Assembly: GCA_017577365.1 (NCBI GenBank)
Contig: PKRJ01000017.1
Location: 4,055 to 68,054, forward strand
Direction: 5' to 3'
DNA from: Gammaproteobacteria bacterium
GTDB lineage: Bacteria; Pseudomonadota; Gammaproteobacteria; Steroidobacterales; Rariloculaceae
DNA length: 64,000 nucleotides
The stretch's first letter is position 1, and every line of letters starts with the position of its first letter. Below the pieces are notes generated by a model. It saw nothing but the letters and a program-made list of their open reading frames with translations. It was not told the DNA's origin and searched no databases. The position numbers and the translations under genes are program-made. Of this stretch, positions 46,893 through 56,433 are shown piece by piece.

Positions 46893-49820
46893 ATGAGGGC
46901 ACTCAAGATCCTGCTCGTCATCGCAGCGTCGATCGCGGCGCTCTTCGTGCTCGCGGCCGTGCTGCTCACCGTCTTCTTCGATCCGAACGACTACAAGGGC
47001 TACGTCACGAGGTGGGTCGAGGAGCGAACCGGCCGCCCGTTGGCGATCGAGGGCGACCTCGAGCTCGCGTTCTTCCCATGGCTCGCGGTCGAGACCGAAG
47101 GCGTGACGCTCGGCTCGCCCGCCGGTTTCGATCCCGGCACGCCGTTCGCGCGCATCGAGCGCGTCGCCGCGGGTGTCAGGCTCATGCCGCTCCTGCTCGA
47201 GCGGCGCCTCGAAATCGGGCGAATCCGTATGGAAGGCGCGCGTTTCGATCTCGAGCGCGGCCCGGACGGCCGCGGCAACTGGGAAGATTTCGGCGACACG
47301 GCGCCGACGGGCACCGATGACGCAAGCCCGTCCGAAACGTTCACGCAGAGCCTCGACATCGAAAGCATCGAGATTCGCGACGCCGAGGTGCGCTGGTACG
47401 AGGACGAAAGGCGGCTGCGCTACGTGCTCGGCGATATTCGGCTGTCGACCGGGCGCATCCGCGGGGGCGAGCCGGTCGACGTTTCGCTCGCGTTGAGCGT
47501 CTTCGACGTCGACTCGGAGCGGACCTACGACGTCGAGACGGGATCGCGGGTCGCGCTCGCGGCGCTCGGCGCGACCGAAGGCGATACGGCCATCGCCCTC
47601 GACGATTTCGCTTTCGCGCTGCGGGTCCGCGACGCGGCCTCCGCGGAGCTCGTTTCCGGGAGGATCGACGGGACGACGTTTCGCGCTTCGTCGGACGGGC
47701 GCGTCGAGATCGGCGCGGCGCGCCTTGCCGGCCGCGCCGCCGCGTCGCAGGCCGCGCCGCGCGGGCTCGAGTTCGGCGCGGAGTGGTCGGCGCTGCGCTT
47801 CGACCCGACGGGCGGCGAGCTCGCGATCGACGATCTCGTCACGCGCGTCGCCGGCGTCGCCGCGAGCTGGCAGCTCGAAGCGCGCAACGTGATCGATGCG
47901 CCGAGCGTCGCAGGCCGAGTCGCGATCGCGCACGCGCCGATCGGCGAAGCGCTCGCCTCTTTCGGCGTTGCGTTACCGCAGAATCTCGATCCGAGGTCGC
48001 TCGGCACGCTCGATGCGAGCGCGCAGTTCCGCATCGGGCTCGCCGTCGACGGCACGCCGGGCGCGGAGGGTCCCGCCATCGGGCCGTATCGGCTCGAGGC
48101 GCTCGGCGTCGACGGGCTCGAGCTCGCGGCGCTCGGGCTTCGAGCGTCCGGCCGCGCGGAGCTCGCCGACGACGGGCACGTTCGCGCCGATCTCACCGTG
48201 CCCGCGTTCACGCCGAGCGACGCGTTGCTCGCGCTCGTGAGAGGCTACGTGCCCGATGGCGTCGATCTTTCGGCGATCGACCGCCTCGCAATCTCGGGCC
48301 GAGCCGACGTCGACGTCGAGAGCGGCAGAACGTCGCTGCACGAGGCACGCGTCGCCGCGCTCGGCGCGGAGATCGTCACGTCGCTCGAGCTCGTGTCGAA
48401 CGAGAACGGCCCACGCATCGGCGGCACGCTGCGCGTCTCGAATCTCGAGTCGGCGCGCGTCGCGCAGCTCCTCGGCTCCCTATGGCCGGCGGATCTCGAT
48501 CCCGCGCTGACCGGCACGCTCGCGGCCAATACGCGTTTCGATTACGACGGCGCGGCGGAGCGCCTCGCGCTCGAAGACCTCACGCTCGGCGCATTGGGCC
48601 TGTCCGCGAGCGGGCGCGTGACGATCGCGAGCCTCGGCGGCGACGCGCCGACGGCCGCGGGCGAGCTACGCATCGCCGCGTTCTCGCCGCGCGACGTGCT
48701 GCGCCGCCTGAATCAGCCGGTCCCAGAGACGTCGGACGAAAAAGCGCTCGCCCGCGCGAGCCTCGCTGCCCGGTTCGACGCGAGCGCGAAAGCGATGCGC
48801 TTCACCAATGTGGATCTCGCGCTCGACGACAGCCGGATCACCGGCGAATTCGGCATCGACCAGCTCGACGCCGCGACGCCGACCTATCGCTTCGCGATCG
48901 CGATCGATCGCGTGAACGTCGACCGCTATCTGCCGCCGCCCGCGAGCGCGGTGCCGGAGAACGCCGCACCCGACACGCCGACAGCGGGCGATATCGAGCT
49001 GCCGAAGGATGCGCTCGCGAACCTCGCGATCGAAGGCCGCGTCACGGTCGGCGAGCTGCGGCTCGCAGGGCTCAATTTCGCGCAGGTCTCGACCGCGCTT
49101 TCGGTCGGCAACGGGCGCGCGAGCATCGGGCCGGCGAAGGCGCGGCTTTACGGCGGCGAGTTCGACGGCACGCTGCACGTCGACACGACGAGCGAGCCCG
49201 GCCTGCGCCTCACCGGGCGCGCGACGTCGCTCGATCTCGAGCCGCTGATCACGGCGCTCACCGGCGACGCGAACTTCAGCGGCACGGGCGATTTCGATCT
49301 CGATCTTTCCGGGCGCGGCGAGACCGTGATCAAGAACGTCGAGACGGCGAACGGCCAGGTGCGCTTCGAGATGCGCAACGGCGCGATCGACGGCTTCAAT
49401 CTCGGCCGCGGTCTCTGCGTCGTCTATAACGCGACGCAGCGCCTGCCCGCGCCGGCCGAGCAACCCGACAAGACCGAGTACCTGCTGATTCGCGGCACGG
49501 CGAGCGTGAAAGACGGCGTCGCATCGAGCAACGATCTTCTCGCGCGTGCGTCGTTCATGGATCTGACCGGCCGGGGCACGCTCGTGCTCGCGGCGCAGCG
49601 GCTCGACTACTCGCTCGAGGCGAAGCTGACCGGCTCGACGGGAATCCGCGGCTGCGAAGCGATGGACGGCCTCGTCGGCGAGTCGCTGCCGCTCGTCCTG
49701 CGCGGCACCGTGACCGATCCCGAGATCCGGCCGGACTTCAGCGAGATCATCGAGCGCAGGCTGCGCAACGAGGTGCGCGATCGGGTACGCGACGCGATTC
49801 TGGATCGACTGTTGCGATAA
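46893..49820 (+). CDS. AsmA family inner-membrane-anchored protein
   Basis: A 975-residue protein with one N-terminal transmembrane helix (LLVIAASIAALFVLAAVLLT), then FFDPNDYKGYVTRWVEERTGR, the AsmA opening. A very long repetitive beta structure in the periplasm follows, and the C-terminal AsmA_2-like end contains ANFSGTGDFDLDLSGRGE and GFNLGRGLCVVYNATQR. AsmA-like proteins form bridge-shaped lipid conduits between inner and outer membranes. It is followed 45 bp later by the PBP1b gene on the same strand, so both envelope genes may share a transcript. The start at ATG 46893 has only a weak ribosome-binding site. Confidence 0.9.
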   Translation: MRALKILLVIAASIAALFVLAAVLLTVFFDPNDYKGYVTRWVEERTGRPLAIEGDLELAFFPWLAVETEGVTLGSPAGFDPGTPFARIERVAAGVRLMPLLLERRLEIGRIRMEGARFDLERGPDGRGNWEDFGDTAPTGTDDASPSETFTQSLDIESIEIRDAEVRWYEDERRLRYVLGDIRLSTGRIRGGEPVDVSLALSVFDVDSERTYDVETGSRVALAALGATEGDTAIALDDFAFALRVRDAASAELVSGRIDGTTFRASSDGRVEIGAARLAGRAAASQAAPRGLEFGAEWSALRFDPTGGELAIDDLVTRVAGVAASWQLEARNVIDAPSVAGRVAIAHAPIGEALASFGVALPQNLDPRSLGTLDASAQFRIGLAVDGTPGAEGPAIGPYRLEALGVDGLELAALGLRASGRAELADDGHVRADLTVPAFTPSDALLALVRGYVPDGVDLSAIDRLAISGRADVDVESGRTSLHEARVAALGAEIVTSLELVSNENGPRIGGTLRVSNLESARVAQLLGSLWPADLDPALTGTLAANTRFDYDGAAERLALEDLTLGALGLSASGRVTIASLGGDAPTAAGELRIAAFSPRDVLRRLNQPVPETSDEKALARASLAARFDASAKAMRFTNVDLALDDSRITGEFGIDQLDAATPTYRFAIAIDRVNVDRYLPPPASAVPENAAPDTPTAGDIELPKDALANLAIEGRVTVGELRLAGLNFAQVSTALSVGNGRASIGPAKARLYGGEFDGTLHVDTTSEPGLRLTGRATSLDLEPLITALTGDANFSGTGDFDLDLSGRGETVIKNVETANGQVRFEMRNGAIDGFNLGRGLCVVYNATQRLPAPAEQPDKTEYLLIRGTASVKDGVASSNDLLARASFMDLTGRGTLVLAAQRLDYSLEAKLTGSTGIRGCEAMDGLVGESLPLVLRGTVTDPEIRPDFSEIIERRLRNEVRDRVRDAILDRLLR

Positions 49821-49865
49821 GGCGTCACTCTCGGGTGAGGCGCACAGGGACAAGGATCGGTATGC

Positions 49866-52271
49866 TTGTCGCGCGCAACGACGCGCAACGGATTCCGATT
49901 CGAAGTGCCCGCACGACGAAACACACGCTCGAGCACGCGCAAGAAGAAGCCCGCGCGTAAGCCGGCGAAGCGATCGAGCCGCCGGCGGCGCGGCGTCTTC
50001 GGCAGCCTGATCGGCATCGCCGCGCTCGGCGCGGCCGTGCTCGTCGTCGCTTTCGCGACGTACGCCGCGTTGATCGGCGTTCAGATCAGCCGCGAGTTCG
50101 AGGCGCGGCGATGGGATCTCCCGGCGAAGGTCTACGCGTCGCCGCTCGAGCTCTATCCGGGCCGGCGCATCGCGATCGACGGCCTCGTCGCCGAGTTGCG
50201 ACGCCTCGGCTATCGCGAAAGCGCATCGCTCGATCGTCCCGGGCGCTACCGCCGCCGCGGCGGCACGCTCGACGTCGTGACGCGCGCGTTTCGTTACGGC
50301 AGCGAGGAAGAGCCTTCGCGGCGCGTCTCGATCTCGTTCGCGGGCGCGACGATCGAGCGCGTCGTCGATGCCGCGGGCGACCCGCTGCCGTTGCTTCGCC
50401 TCGATCCCCTGATGATCGGCAGCATCTTCCCGGCGCACGGCGAGGACCGGCTGATCCTCGAGCCGGACGAGGTGCCGCCGCTGCTCCTCGACGCGCTCAA
50501 AGCGATCGAGGATCGCCGCTTCGACGAGCATCACGGCATCGACCTGAAAGCCGTGCTCCGCGCCGCGCTCGTGAACCTGCGCGCCGGCGAGATCCGTCAA
50601 GGCGCGAGCACGCTGACGCAGCAGCTCGTGCGCAGCTATTTCCTGTCGAACGCGCGAACGTGGGAACGGAAGCTGCGCGAGGCCGTCATGGCCGTCGCAC
50701 TCGAGCTTCACTACGAGAAAGACGAGCTGCTGCACGCGTACGTGAACGAGGTCTATCTCGCGCAGGACGGCGCGCGCGCCGTGCACGGGTTCGGTCTCGG
50801 CAGCCAGTTCTACTTCGGCAAGCCGCTCGCGGAGCTCGAGCTGCACGAGCTCGCCCTGCTGATCGCGCAAGTGCGCGGACCGACGTACTACAACCCGCAG
50901 CGCCATCCCGAGCGCGCGCTCGCACGCAGGAACCTGATCCTGGAGCAGCTCGCATCGCTCGGCATCGTGAGCCGCGAGGAAGCGGAAACCGCGGCCGCGC
51001 GCGATCTCGACGTGCTGCCGTATGCGGGCCGAAGCGCAAGCTATTACTCGGCCTTCCTCGACCTCGTTCGCCGGCAGCTCTCGACCGAGTATCCGCGCGA
51101 GGAGCTCGAGCGGCGTGGGTTGAAGGTGCTCACGACGCTCGATCCGGCGGTCCAGGCCGCGGCCGAGGAAGCGGCGATCGCCGAGCTCGAGGCGATCGAA
51201 GCCTCGCGCGGCGGCGGAGCTGAGCTCGAGGTCGCGGTCGTCGTCACGAGCCCGCACAACGCCGAGGTGCTCGCGCTCGTCGGCAGCCGCAAGCGCGGCT
51301 ACGACGGCTTCAACCGCGCGCTCGATGCGCGCCGGCAGATCGGCTCGCTGATCAAGCCGGCCGTCTATCTCGCGGCGCTCGAGAGCGGACGTTACACGCT
51401 CGCGTCGATCGTCGACGACGCGCCGATCGAGATCCGGCTCGAGGACGGACGCACGTGGCTGCCGAAGAATTTCGACGAGCGCGCGCGCGGCGAGGTCCCG
51501 CTCGTGCGCGCGCTCGCCGAGTCGCTGAACATGGCGACGGTGCGTCTCGGCCTCGACGTCGGCCTCGAGCCCGTCGCGGACGTGCTCGCGCGGCTCGGGC
51601 TCGACAGGCGCCCGCCGCCCTATCCTTCGCTCCTGCTCGGCGCGCTCGACCTGACGCCGTACGAGGTCGCGCAGCTCTACAACAGCCTCGCGAACGGCGG
51701 TTTCCGCACGCCGCTCAAGGCCGTGCGCGCGGTCGTGAGCGAGGACGGGGAGCGCGTGCAGAGCTATCCGCTCAAGATCGAGGCCGCGGCGAACAGCGCC
51801 GACGTCTACGCGCTGAACCGCGCGCTCGTTGCGGTCATGGAGCACGGCACCGGCGCGTCGGCGAAGCGGCGCCTCCACGCTGGCATCACCGTCGCGGGCA
51901 AGACCGGAACGTCGGACGATCTTCGCGACAGCTGGTTCGCCGGCTTCGGCGGCGACCGGCTCGTCGTCGCGTGGGTCGGCAACGACGCGAACCAGCCGAC
52001 GGGGCTCACCGGCGCGACGGGCGCCGGACGGATCTGGTCGCGGGTGATGAGCTCGATCGACACGGCGTCCTATACTGTGCCGCCGCCTCCCGGCGTCGAG
52101 CTCGCGTGGATCGATTTCGACACGGGGCTTTCGACCGAGCCCGAATGCCCGCGAGCGATCGAGCTGCCGATTCCGTCCGGCGAGCGGCCGCCGTTCGCGC
52201 GCGCATGCGGCGACACCATGCCGCGGCCCAGCGAGCGAGTCCGCCGCTTCTTCCGGCGCGCCTTCAATTGA
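49866..52271 (+). CDS. mrcB: Penicillin-binding protein 1b, bifunctional class A
   Basis: An 801-residue murein synthase. A basic cytoplasmic tail (RKKKPARKPAKRSSRRRR) precedes a membrane helix (about 47-70), then the UB2H-type region (VYASPLELYPGRRI). The glycosyltransferase domain has AIEDRRFDEHHGIDLKAV and QGASTLTQQLVR. The transpeptidase has the active-site serine in IGSLIKPAVYL, the SxN motif SLNMAT and KTGTSDD. Start is TTG 49866 with AAGGA nine bases upstream. The UB2H part suggests that an LpoB-like lipoprotein could activate it; the TPR lipoprotein directly downstream is a candidate partner by position. It makes glycan strands and cross-links in the periplasm. Confidence 0.95.
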   Translation: MSRATTRNGFRFEVPARRNTRSSTRKKKPARKPAKRSSRRRRGVFGSLIGIAALGAAVLVVAFATYAALIGVQISREFEARRWDLPAKVYASPLELYPGRRIAIDGLVAELRRLGYRESASLDRPGRYRRRGGTLDVVTRAFRYGSEEEPSRRVSISFAGATIERVVDAAGDPLPLLRLDPLMIGSIFPAHGEDRLILEPDEVPPLLLDALKAIEDRRFDEHHGIDLKAVLRAALVNLRAGEIRQGASTLTQQLVRSYFLSNARTWERKLREAVMAVALELHYEKDELLHAYVNEVYLAQDGARAVHGFGLGSQFYFGKPLAELELHELALLIAQVRGPTYYNPQRHPERALARRNLILEQLASLGIVSREEAETAAARDLDVLPYAGRSASYYSAFLDLVRRQLSTEYPREELERRGLKVLTTLDPAVQAAAEEAAIAELEAIEASRGGGAELEVAVVVTSPHNAEVLALVGSRKRGYDGFNRALDARRQIGSLIKPAVYLAALESGRYTLASIVDDAPIEIRLEDGRTWLPKNFDERARGEVPLVRALAESLNMATVRLGLDVGLEPVADVLARLGLDRRPPPYPSLLLGALDLTPYEVAQLYNSLANGGFRTPLKAVRAVVSEDGERVQSYPLKIEAAANSADVYALNRALVAVMEHGTGASAKRRLHAGITVAGKTGTSDDLRDSWFAGFGGDRLVVAWVGNDANQPTGLTGATGAGRIWSRVMSSIDTASYTVPPPPGVELAWIDFDTGLSTEPECPRAIELPIPSGERPPFARACGDTMPRPSERVRRFFRRAFN

Positions 52272-52284
52272 TCGGGATGTCCAC

Positions 52285-52827
52285 ATGAACGAAGCACGAC
52301 GACTCTCTTTTCGGCGAACCCCGTTATTCGTCGGCGTGCTGTGTATTGCCGCATCGGCCTGCACGACGACGCCTTACATCGGCAGGCCCGCTCCGCCGCC
52401 TCCGTCGGTCGACGTCCCGCCGCGAAGCGAAGAGCCCGCGCGCCCACCGAGTGACACGGCGCCGCCGGGCGAGACGCGCGCCGCTCCGCCGCTCGTGATC
52501 GAGCGGCGTCGGCCGGACGACGCCGTGCAGCCGACCGAGCCCGCGATGCCGCCCGCCGCGGTCGCGCTGCTCGAGCAGAGCCGCGACCAGCGCGCGGCCG
52601 GCAGCTACGCGGCCGCCGCGGCGTCGATCGAAAGGGCGCTCCGCATCGATCCAAACAACGCCGAGCTCTGGCTCGAGCTCGGCGAGATCAAGCTCGACGA
52701 CGGCGATCCGCAGCAGGCCGAGCAGATGGCGCGCAAGGCGCTGACGCTTGCGGGCGGCGATCGCTTCGTCGCGTCGCGCGCGGAACGCCTGCTCACCCGC
52801 GCGGCGAGCTGCTCGCGCGGCTGCTGA
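52285..52827 (+). CDS. TPR-containing lipoprotein
   Basis: A 180-residue outer-envelope lipoprotein. The signal (PLFVGVLCIAASAC) ends in the lipobox SAC. A proline-rich linker (about 35-90, with PAPPPPSVDVPP) leads to one or two TPR units (AAAAASIERALRIDPNNAELW, then EIKLDDGDPQQAEQMARKAL). It starts 13 bp after the PBP1b gene. Proline-rich linker plus TPR in a lipoprotein is the design of LpoA/LpoB-like PBP activators and of related gammaproteobacterial partners, so regulation of the adjacent PBP1b is a reasonable inference. Confidence 0.85.
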   Translation: MNEARRLSFRRTPLFVGVLCIAASACTTTPYIGRPAPPPPSVDVPPRSEEPARPPSDTAPPGETRAAPPLVIERRRPDDAVQPTEPAMPPAAVALLEQSRDQRAAGSYAAAAASIERALRIDPNNAELWLELGEIKLDDGDPQQAEQMARKALTLAGGDRFVASRAERLLTRAASCSRGC

Positions 52828-52882
52828 CCGCGACCCTCGCCCGCGCGGTCCGGAGCCCACGAAACCGCCGCACGGAACGGAC

Positions 52883-54331
52883 ATGCGCAGAGCGCGATTC
52901 GCGAAGGATCCCGTCGTCGACCGGGCGCTCAGGCATTCCGTGCGCGACGGGATGGCGTTCTCGGTCGCGGCCGGCGGCGGCGAGACGTATTTCTCCGCAT
53001 TCGCGCTCTTTCTCAAGGCGACCGCGCCGCAAGTCGCGCTGCTGACGACCCTGCCGCCGCTGATCGGCTCGCTCGCGCAGCTCCTTTCCGCGTGGGCCGG
53101 CCGATTCGCGAGCCGCAAGCGCCTCGTCCTCGCGGGCGCGGGCGTGCAGGCGCTGACGTGGCTACCGCTGCTGACGCTGCCTTATTTCTTCGCCGAGCAC
53201 GCGGTCGCGCTGCTGCTCGCGCTGTTCATTCTCTATCACGCCGGCGGCAACTTCGCGGCGCCGCAGTGGACGAGCCTGATGCGCGATCTCGTCTCCGACC
53301 GGCGGCGCGGCCGCTACTTCGGCTATCGCACGCGGCGGACGACGATCACGTCGTTCGTCGCGCTCGTCGCGTGCGGCTTGCTGCTGCATCTGCTCGACGC
53401 GCGCGGCGAGACCTATCTCGGCTTCGTCGTGATCTTCGCGATCGCGTTCGTCGCGCGCGGCATCTCGGTCTATCACTTGACCTACCTGCACGAGCCGCCG
53501 CCGAGCTCGCCCGGCATCGACGTGCACCTCAGCCATTGGTGGCAGACGGTCAAGGACACCGGCGCGGTCGGCTTCACCGTCTATTACGCGCTGATGAACT
53601 TCGCCGTGGGCATCGCGTCGCCGTTCTTCGCGGTCTACATGCTGCGCGATCTCGAGCTCTCGTATTTCCAGTTCACGGTGCTGACCGGCGCGAGCGTATT
53701 TCTGCAGTTCCTGACGCTGAACGGCTGGGGCCGAATCGCCGACGTCTACGGCAACCGCGGCATCATGATCGTGACGAGCATGACGCTGCCGATCGTGCCG
53801 TTGCTCTGGCTCGTCTCCGGCAACTTCTATTATCTCGTCGTCGCGCAATGCATTTCGGGCCTTACGTGGGCCGGTTTCACGTTGAGCGCGGGCAATCTGC
53901 TCTACGACCTCGTCCCGAGGAGTCGACGCGCAGCGTACGTCGCGTTCCACAACGTCGGTAACGCCGCCTGCGTCTTCCTCGGCGCGATGCTCGGCGCCGC
54001 GCTCGCGGGCGTGATGCCCGCGGCTACGCCTTGGCTCGGCGGCCTGCCCAATCCGAGCAATCTGCTGTGGCTCTTCGCACTGTCCGGCGTCGTCCGCGGC
54101 GTGCTCGCGGTCGGCTTCGTGCACGATATCCGGGAGATTCGCAAGCCGCGCCGAGCGATCTCCGCACCCGCGCTCGTGCTGCGCATCACGGGCTTCAACG
54201 CGATGCTCGGGCTCATCTACGACTTCATCGGCCGCGCGCCGTCGGCGGCGGATCCGCCGAGAGAAGCCCCCGCCGAGCATCCGCAAGCGGGCCGGCTGGA
54301 CGATGCTCCGCAGAAGGCGGAGGAGGCCTGA
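52883..54331 (+). CDS. MFS transporter
   Basis: A 482-residue carrier with about twelve helices. The loop after helix 4 has SLMRDLVSDRRRGRYFGYRTR, similar to the MFS A-motif (GxxxDRxGRR), and FGRIAD-like NGWGRIADVYGNRG is the repeat in the second half. The start at ATG 52883 has GGAACGGA upstream; a frame opening at 52748 inside the lipoprotein gene is unlikely. The C-terminal tail is long, polar and proline-rich. Substrate unknown. It follows the TPR lipoprotein gene by 55 bp on the same strand. Confidence 0.85.
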   Translation: MRRARFAKDPVVDRALRHSVRDGMAFSVAAGGGETYFSAFALFLKATAPQVALLTTLPPLIGSLAQLLSAWAGRFASRKRLVLAGAGVQALTWLPLLTLPYFFAEHAVALLLALFILYHAGGNFAAPQWTSLMRDLVSDRRRGRYFGYRTRRTTITSFVALVACGLLLHLLDARGETYLGFVVIFAIAFVARGISVYHLTYLHEPPPSSPGIDVHLSHWWQTVKDTGAVGFTVYYALMNFAVGIASPFFAVYMLRDLELSYFQFTVLTGASVFLQFLTLNGWGRIADVYGNRGIMIVTSMTLPIVPLLWLVSGNFYYLVVAQCISGLTWAGFTLSAGNLLYDLVPRSRRAAYVAFHNVGNAACVFLGAMLGAALAGVMPAATPWLGGLPNPSNLLWLFALSGVVRGVLAVGFVHDIREIRKPRRAISAPALVLRITGFNAMLGLIYDFIGRAPSAADPPREAPAEHPQAGRLDDAPQKAEEA

Positions 54332-54488
54332 GCTCGCGCCCCGCGCGGCGGTCGGATCGGTCGTCGCCTCCGAGCGACAACCACTTTCCCGTTTTTCGAA
54401 GCACTTCGCATTCCGCGCGTGCAGGTTGGATTCATGCTCTTGGCTGGGCTAAGGTTCGCCTCGGTTTGCGTTCCCGTGGGAGGGTAGT

Positions 54489-54866
54489 ATGCGACGCCGA
54501 CGTATCGGTCCTTTCGTTCTGTTGCTTTCCGCGATGCTGACCGCGCCGTTGCAAAGCACGGCCTATGCCGGTGTCATCGGCACGGAGCAGTATCTCGCGA
54601 CGCTCGACCGCCAGCAGGCGCTCCAGCGCATCGACGCCGTGCTCGCGCGCGAGGAGGTCCGCGAGCGGCTCGTAGCCCTCGGCGTCGATCCGGAAGACGC
54701 GATCGAGCGCGCCGCGGCGCTCTCCGATGCGGAGCTCCTCGCGCTCGCCGAGAATCTCGAGACGCTGCCCGCCGGCGGCGACCTGCTCGGTCTGCTCGGC
54801 GTCGTGTTCGTCGTGCTGCTCGTCCTCGAGCTCGTCGGCGTCACGAATATCTTCAACAAGATCTGA
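54489..54866 (+). CDS. PA2779 family protein
   Basis: A 125-residue exported membrane protein. It has a signal peptide (FVLLLSAMLTAPLQSTAYA), a short helical region with QQALQRIDAVLAREEVRERL and LGVDPEDAIERAAALSD, then a C-terminal transmembrane helix (GGDLLGLLGVVFVVLLVLEL) and the ending GVTNIFNKI. This matches the PA2779 family of Pseudomonas and relatives. GGGAGGG lies six bases before ATG 54489. The next gene, 7 bp on, encodes the PA2778-type peptidase, its usual partner. Function of the pair is not known. Confidence 0.9.
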   Translation: MRRRRIGPFVLLLSAMLTAPLQSTAYAGVIGTEQYLATLDRQQALQRIDAVLAREEVRERLVALGVDPEDAIERAAALSDAELLALAENLETLPAGGDLLGLLGVVFVVLLVLELVGVTNIFNKI

Positions 54867-54873
54867 TCGGGCG

Positions 54874-55887
54874 ATGGCGCCGACGAACGGGCTCCGCTGG
54901 GCGTGCCGTTCGTTGGCGCTCGTCTTCCTCGCGCTCGCGGGCTGCGCCGGCGCGCCGCGTTTCGAAGCACCGCTCGACTCGACGATCGAGCTCCGCGACG
55001 TGCCGTTCTTTCCGCAGACCGACTATCAGTGCGGGCCGGCCGCCCTCGCGACGATCCTGTCGTACGAGGGCGTGCCGGTCACGCCGGACGATCTCACCGC
55101 CGCGGTCTACATCGAAGGTCTCCGCGGCAGCTTGCAAGCGGAGCTTCTCGCCGCGACGCGCCGGCACGGTCTCGTGCCCTACACGCTCGAGCGTCGGCCG
55201 GAAGCGCTGTTCGCCGCGCTCGAGTCGGGGAAGCCCGTGCTCGTGCTGCAGAATTTGGGCTTCGATCGATTCCCGGTCTGGCACTATGCCGTCGTCGTGG
55301 GCTACGACGCCGAGCGCGAAACGGTGCTGCTGCGTTCCGGCACCGAGCATCGCCGCAAAGAACGGCTCGGACGTTTCTTGAAGAGCTGGCGACGCGGAGA
55401 CTATTGGGCATTTGTCACGGCCGATCCCGCGAATCCGCCGAAATCGGCGAAAGCGGACCGCTGGATTCGAGCGCTCGCCGACGCGGAGCGAGTGCTGCCG
55501 CGGACGACGATGTCGTCGGCCTATGCGGCGGCAAGAGCGCGCTGGCCCGACGATCCGCTCGTGCTCTACGCGAGCGCCGTGCACGACGGCGCAAACGGCC
55601 GTTGGGAGGATTCCGCGCGCGGCTATCTCGCGCTGCTCGCGATCGAACCCCGTCACGCCGCGGCGCGTAACAATCTCGCGAACATGCTCGCCGAAGGCGG
55701 CTGCATCGAATCGGCGCTGCGCGAAGCGAAGCTCGCGCTCGCGACGATCGATGCCTCGAGCCCGATTCGCGAGGCGATCGAGGATACGGTCGCGTCGATG
55801 GAACGACTCGCCGGGGAGAATGCCGAAGAGCCTCCTCATTGCGCCGCGCTGTCTGCCGTCCCGCCGCCGGCCGCGGAGCGGAGCTGA
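54874..55887 (+). CDS. PA2778 family cysteine peptidase
   Basis: A 337-residue lipoprotein (lipobox LALAGC at residue about 23). The N-terminal half is a C39-like papain-fold domain, with the catalytic cysteine in DYQCGPAALATIL and the histidine in WHYAVVVGYD. The C-terminal half (about 215-320) has TPR-like helices, including LLAIEPRHAAARNNLANMLAEGG (split over two helices). C39 domains remove leader peptides with double glycine, but here there is no transporter fused. Paired with the PA2779 gene 7 bp upstream. It converges on the NfeD-like gene with 11 bp between stops. Confidence 0.9.
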   Translation: MAPTNGLRWACRSLALVFLALAGCAGAPRFEAPLDSTIELRDVPFFPQTDYQCGPAALATILSYEGVPVTPDDLTAAVYIEGLRGSLQAELLAATRRHGLVPYTLERRPEALFAALESGKPVLVLQNLGFDRFPVWHYAVVVGYDAERETVLLRSGTEHRRKERLGRFLKSWRRGDYWAFVTADPANPPKSAKADRWIRALADAERVLPRTTMSSAYAAARARWPDDPLVLYASAVHDGANGRWEDSARGYLALLAIEPRHAAARNNLANMLAEGGCIESALREAKLALATIDASSPIREAIEDTVASMERLAGENAEEPPHCAALSAVPPPAAERS

Positions 55888-55898
55888 TCACGCGCTCA

Positions 55899-56333
55899 TC
55901 AGGCGTTTCGTCGCTCGTCTTCGTTCGAACGCCCTGCATCGGCGCGTTCGACGAGCAACGTCATGCCTTCGCAGGCAACGATACGTACCCGTTCGCCCGC
56001 CTCGATGCGCGGGTTCGTCGAATCATGCGCGTGAGCGCGAGCACGCCATCGCTCGCCGCCGACGCGAACGGAACCGATCGGATCGAGTCTATCGAGCACG
56101 ACGCCTTCCTCGCCCTGCCGCGGATAAGCGGTCGGCGCGCTTCGCTCGTCGTACGCGCGCCAGAGGAACGGATACAGCGCGACGTCCTTCGCCATCCAGA
56201 CGGCAAGCCCGATCCAAACGAAATGTTTCGGCCATGCAAAGATCTCCGCGGCGAACCAGAGGCCGCCGAGCACGAGCAGCCAGCCGACGAGCTGCAGCGC
56301 GAAATACTTGACGATGATGTGCTTCGACCACAT
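55899..56333 (-). CDS. NfeD-like membrane protein
   Basis: A 144-residue protein from ATG 56333. Two hydrophobic helices (about 8-30, VKYFALQLVGWLLVLGGLW, and 36-57, HFVWIGLAVWMAKDVALYP) precede a small OB-fold domain (GVVLDRLDPIGSVRVGGERW, then RIEAGERVRIVACEGMTLLVE). This is the short NfeD form, lacking a ClpP-like protease domain. NfeD proteins partner with stomatin-like SPFH proteins in membrane quality control, but no stomatin gene is nearby. The frame extends to GTG 56402 through a palindrome; that extension has poor support. Confidence 0.85.
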   Translation of the reverse strand: MWSKHIIVKYFALQLVGWLLVLGGLWFAAEIFAWPKHFVWIGLAVWMAKDVALYPFLWRAYDERSAPTAYPRQGEEGVVLDRLDPIGSVRVGGERWRARAHAHDSTNPRIEAGERVRIVACEGMTLLVERADAGRSNEDERRNA

Positions 56334-56383
56334 ACCGTCATGAAGAAATCGTCTAGCGATCGACGCGATTAGACGACGTGATG

Positions 56384-56402
56384 GTGCTAGCATAACTAGC
56401 AC
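56384..56402. promoter_or_regulatory. 19-bp palindrome upstream of the NfeD-like gene
   Basis: GTGCTAG-CATAA-CTAGCAC, a perfect inverted repeat with 7-bp arms, lies 51 bp upstream of the NfeD-like start and 241 bp upstream of the methyltransferase gene on the other strand. Size and symmetry fit a binding site for a dimeric regulator. No regulator gene is adjacent. Confidence 0.4.
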
Positions 56403-56433
56403 AATGTTTCGCGCCTACGCACGAGAAACGCGC

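Noticed and set aside
46665..47933. Minus-strand frame entering the asmA upstream gap
   Set aside because: Mostly antisense of asmA; the part in the gap has no ribosome-binding site or motif.
48666..52364. Very long minus-strand open frame of over 1200 codons
   Set aside because: Antisense shadow of asmA and the PBP1b gene; Arg/Glu/His-rich composition without domains, caused by high GC at third codon positions.
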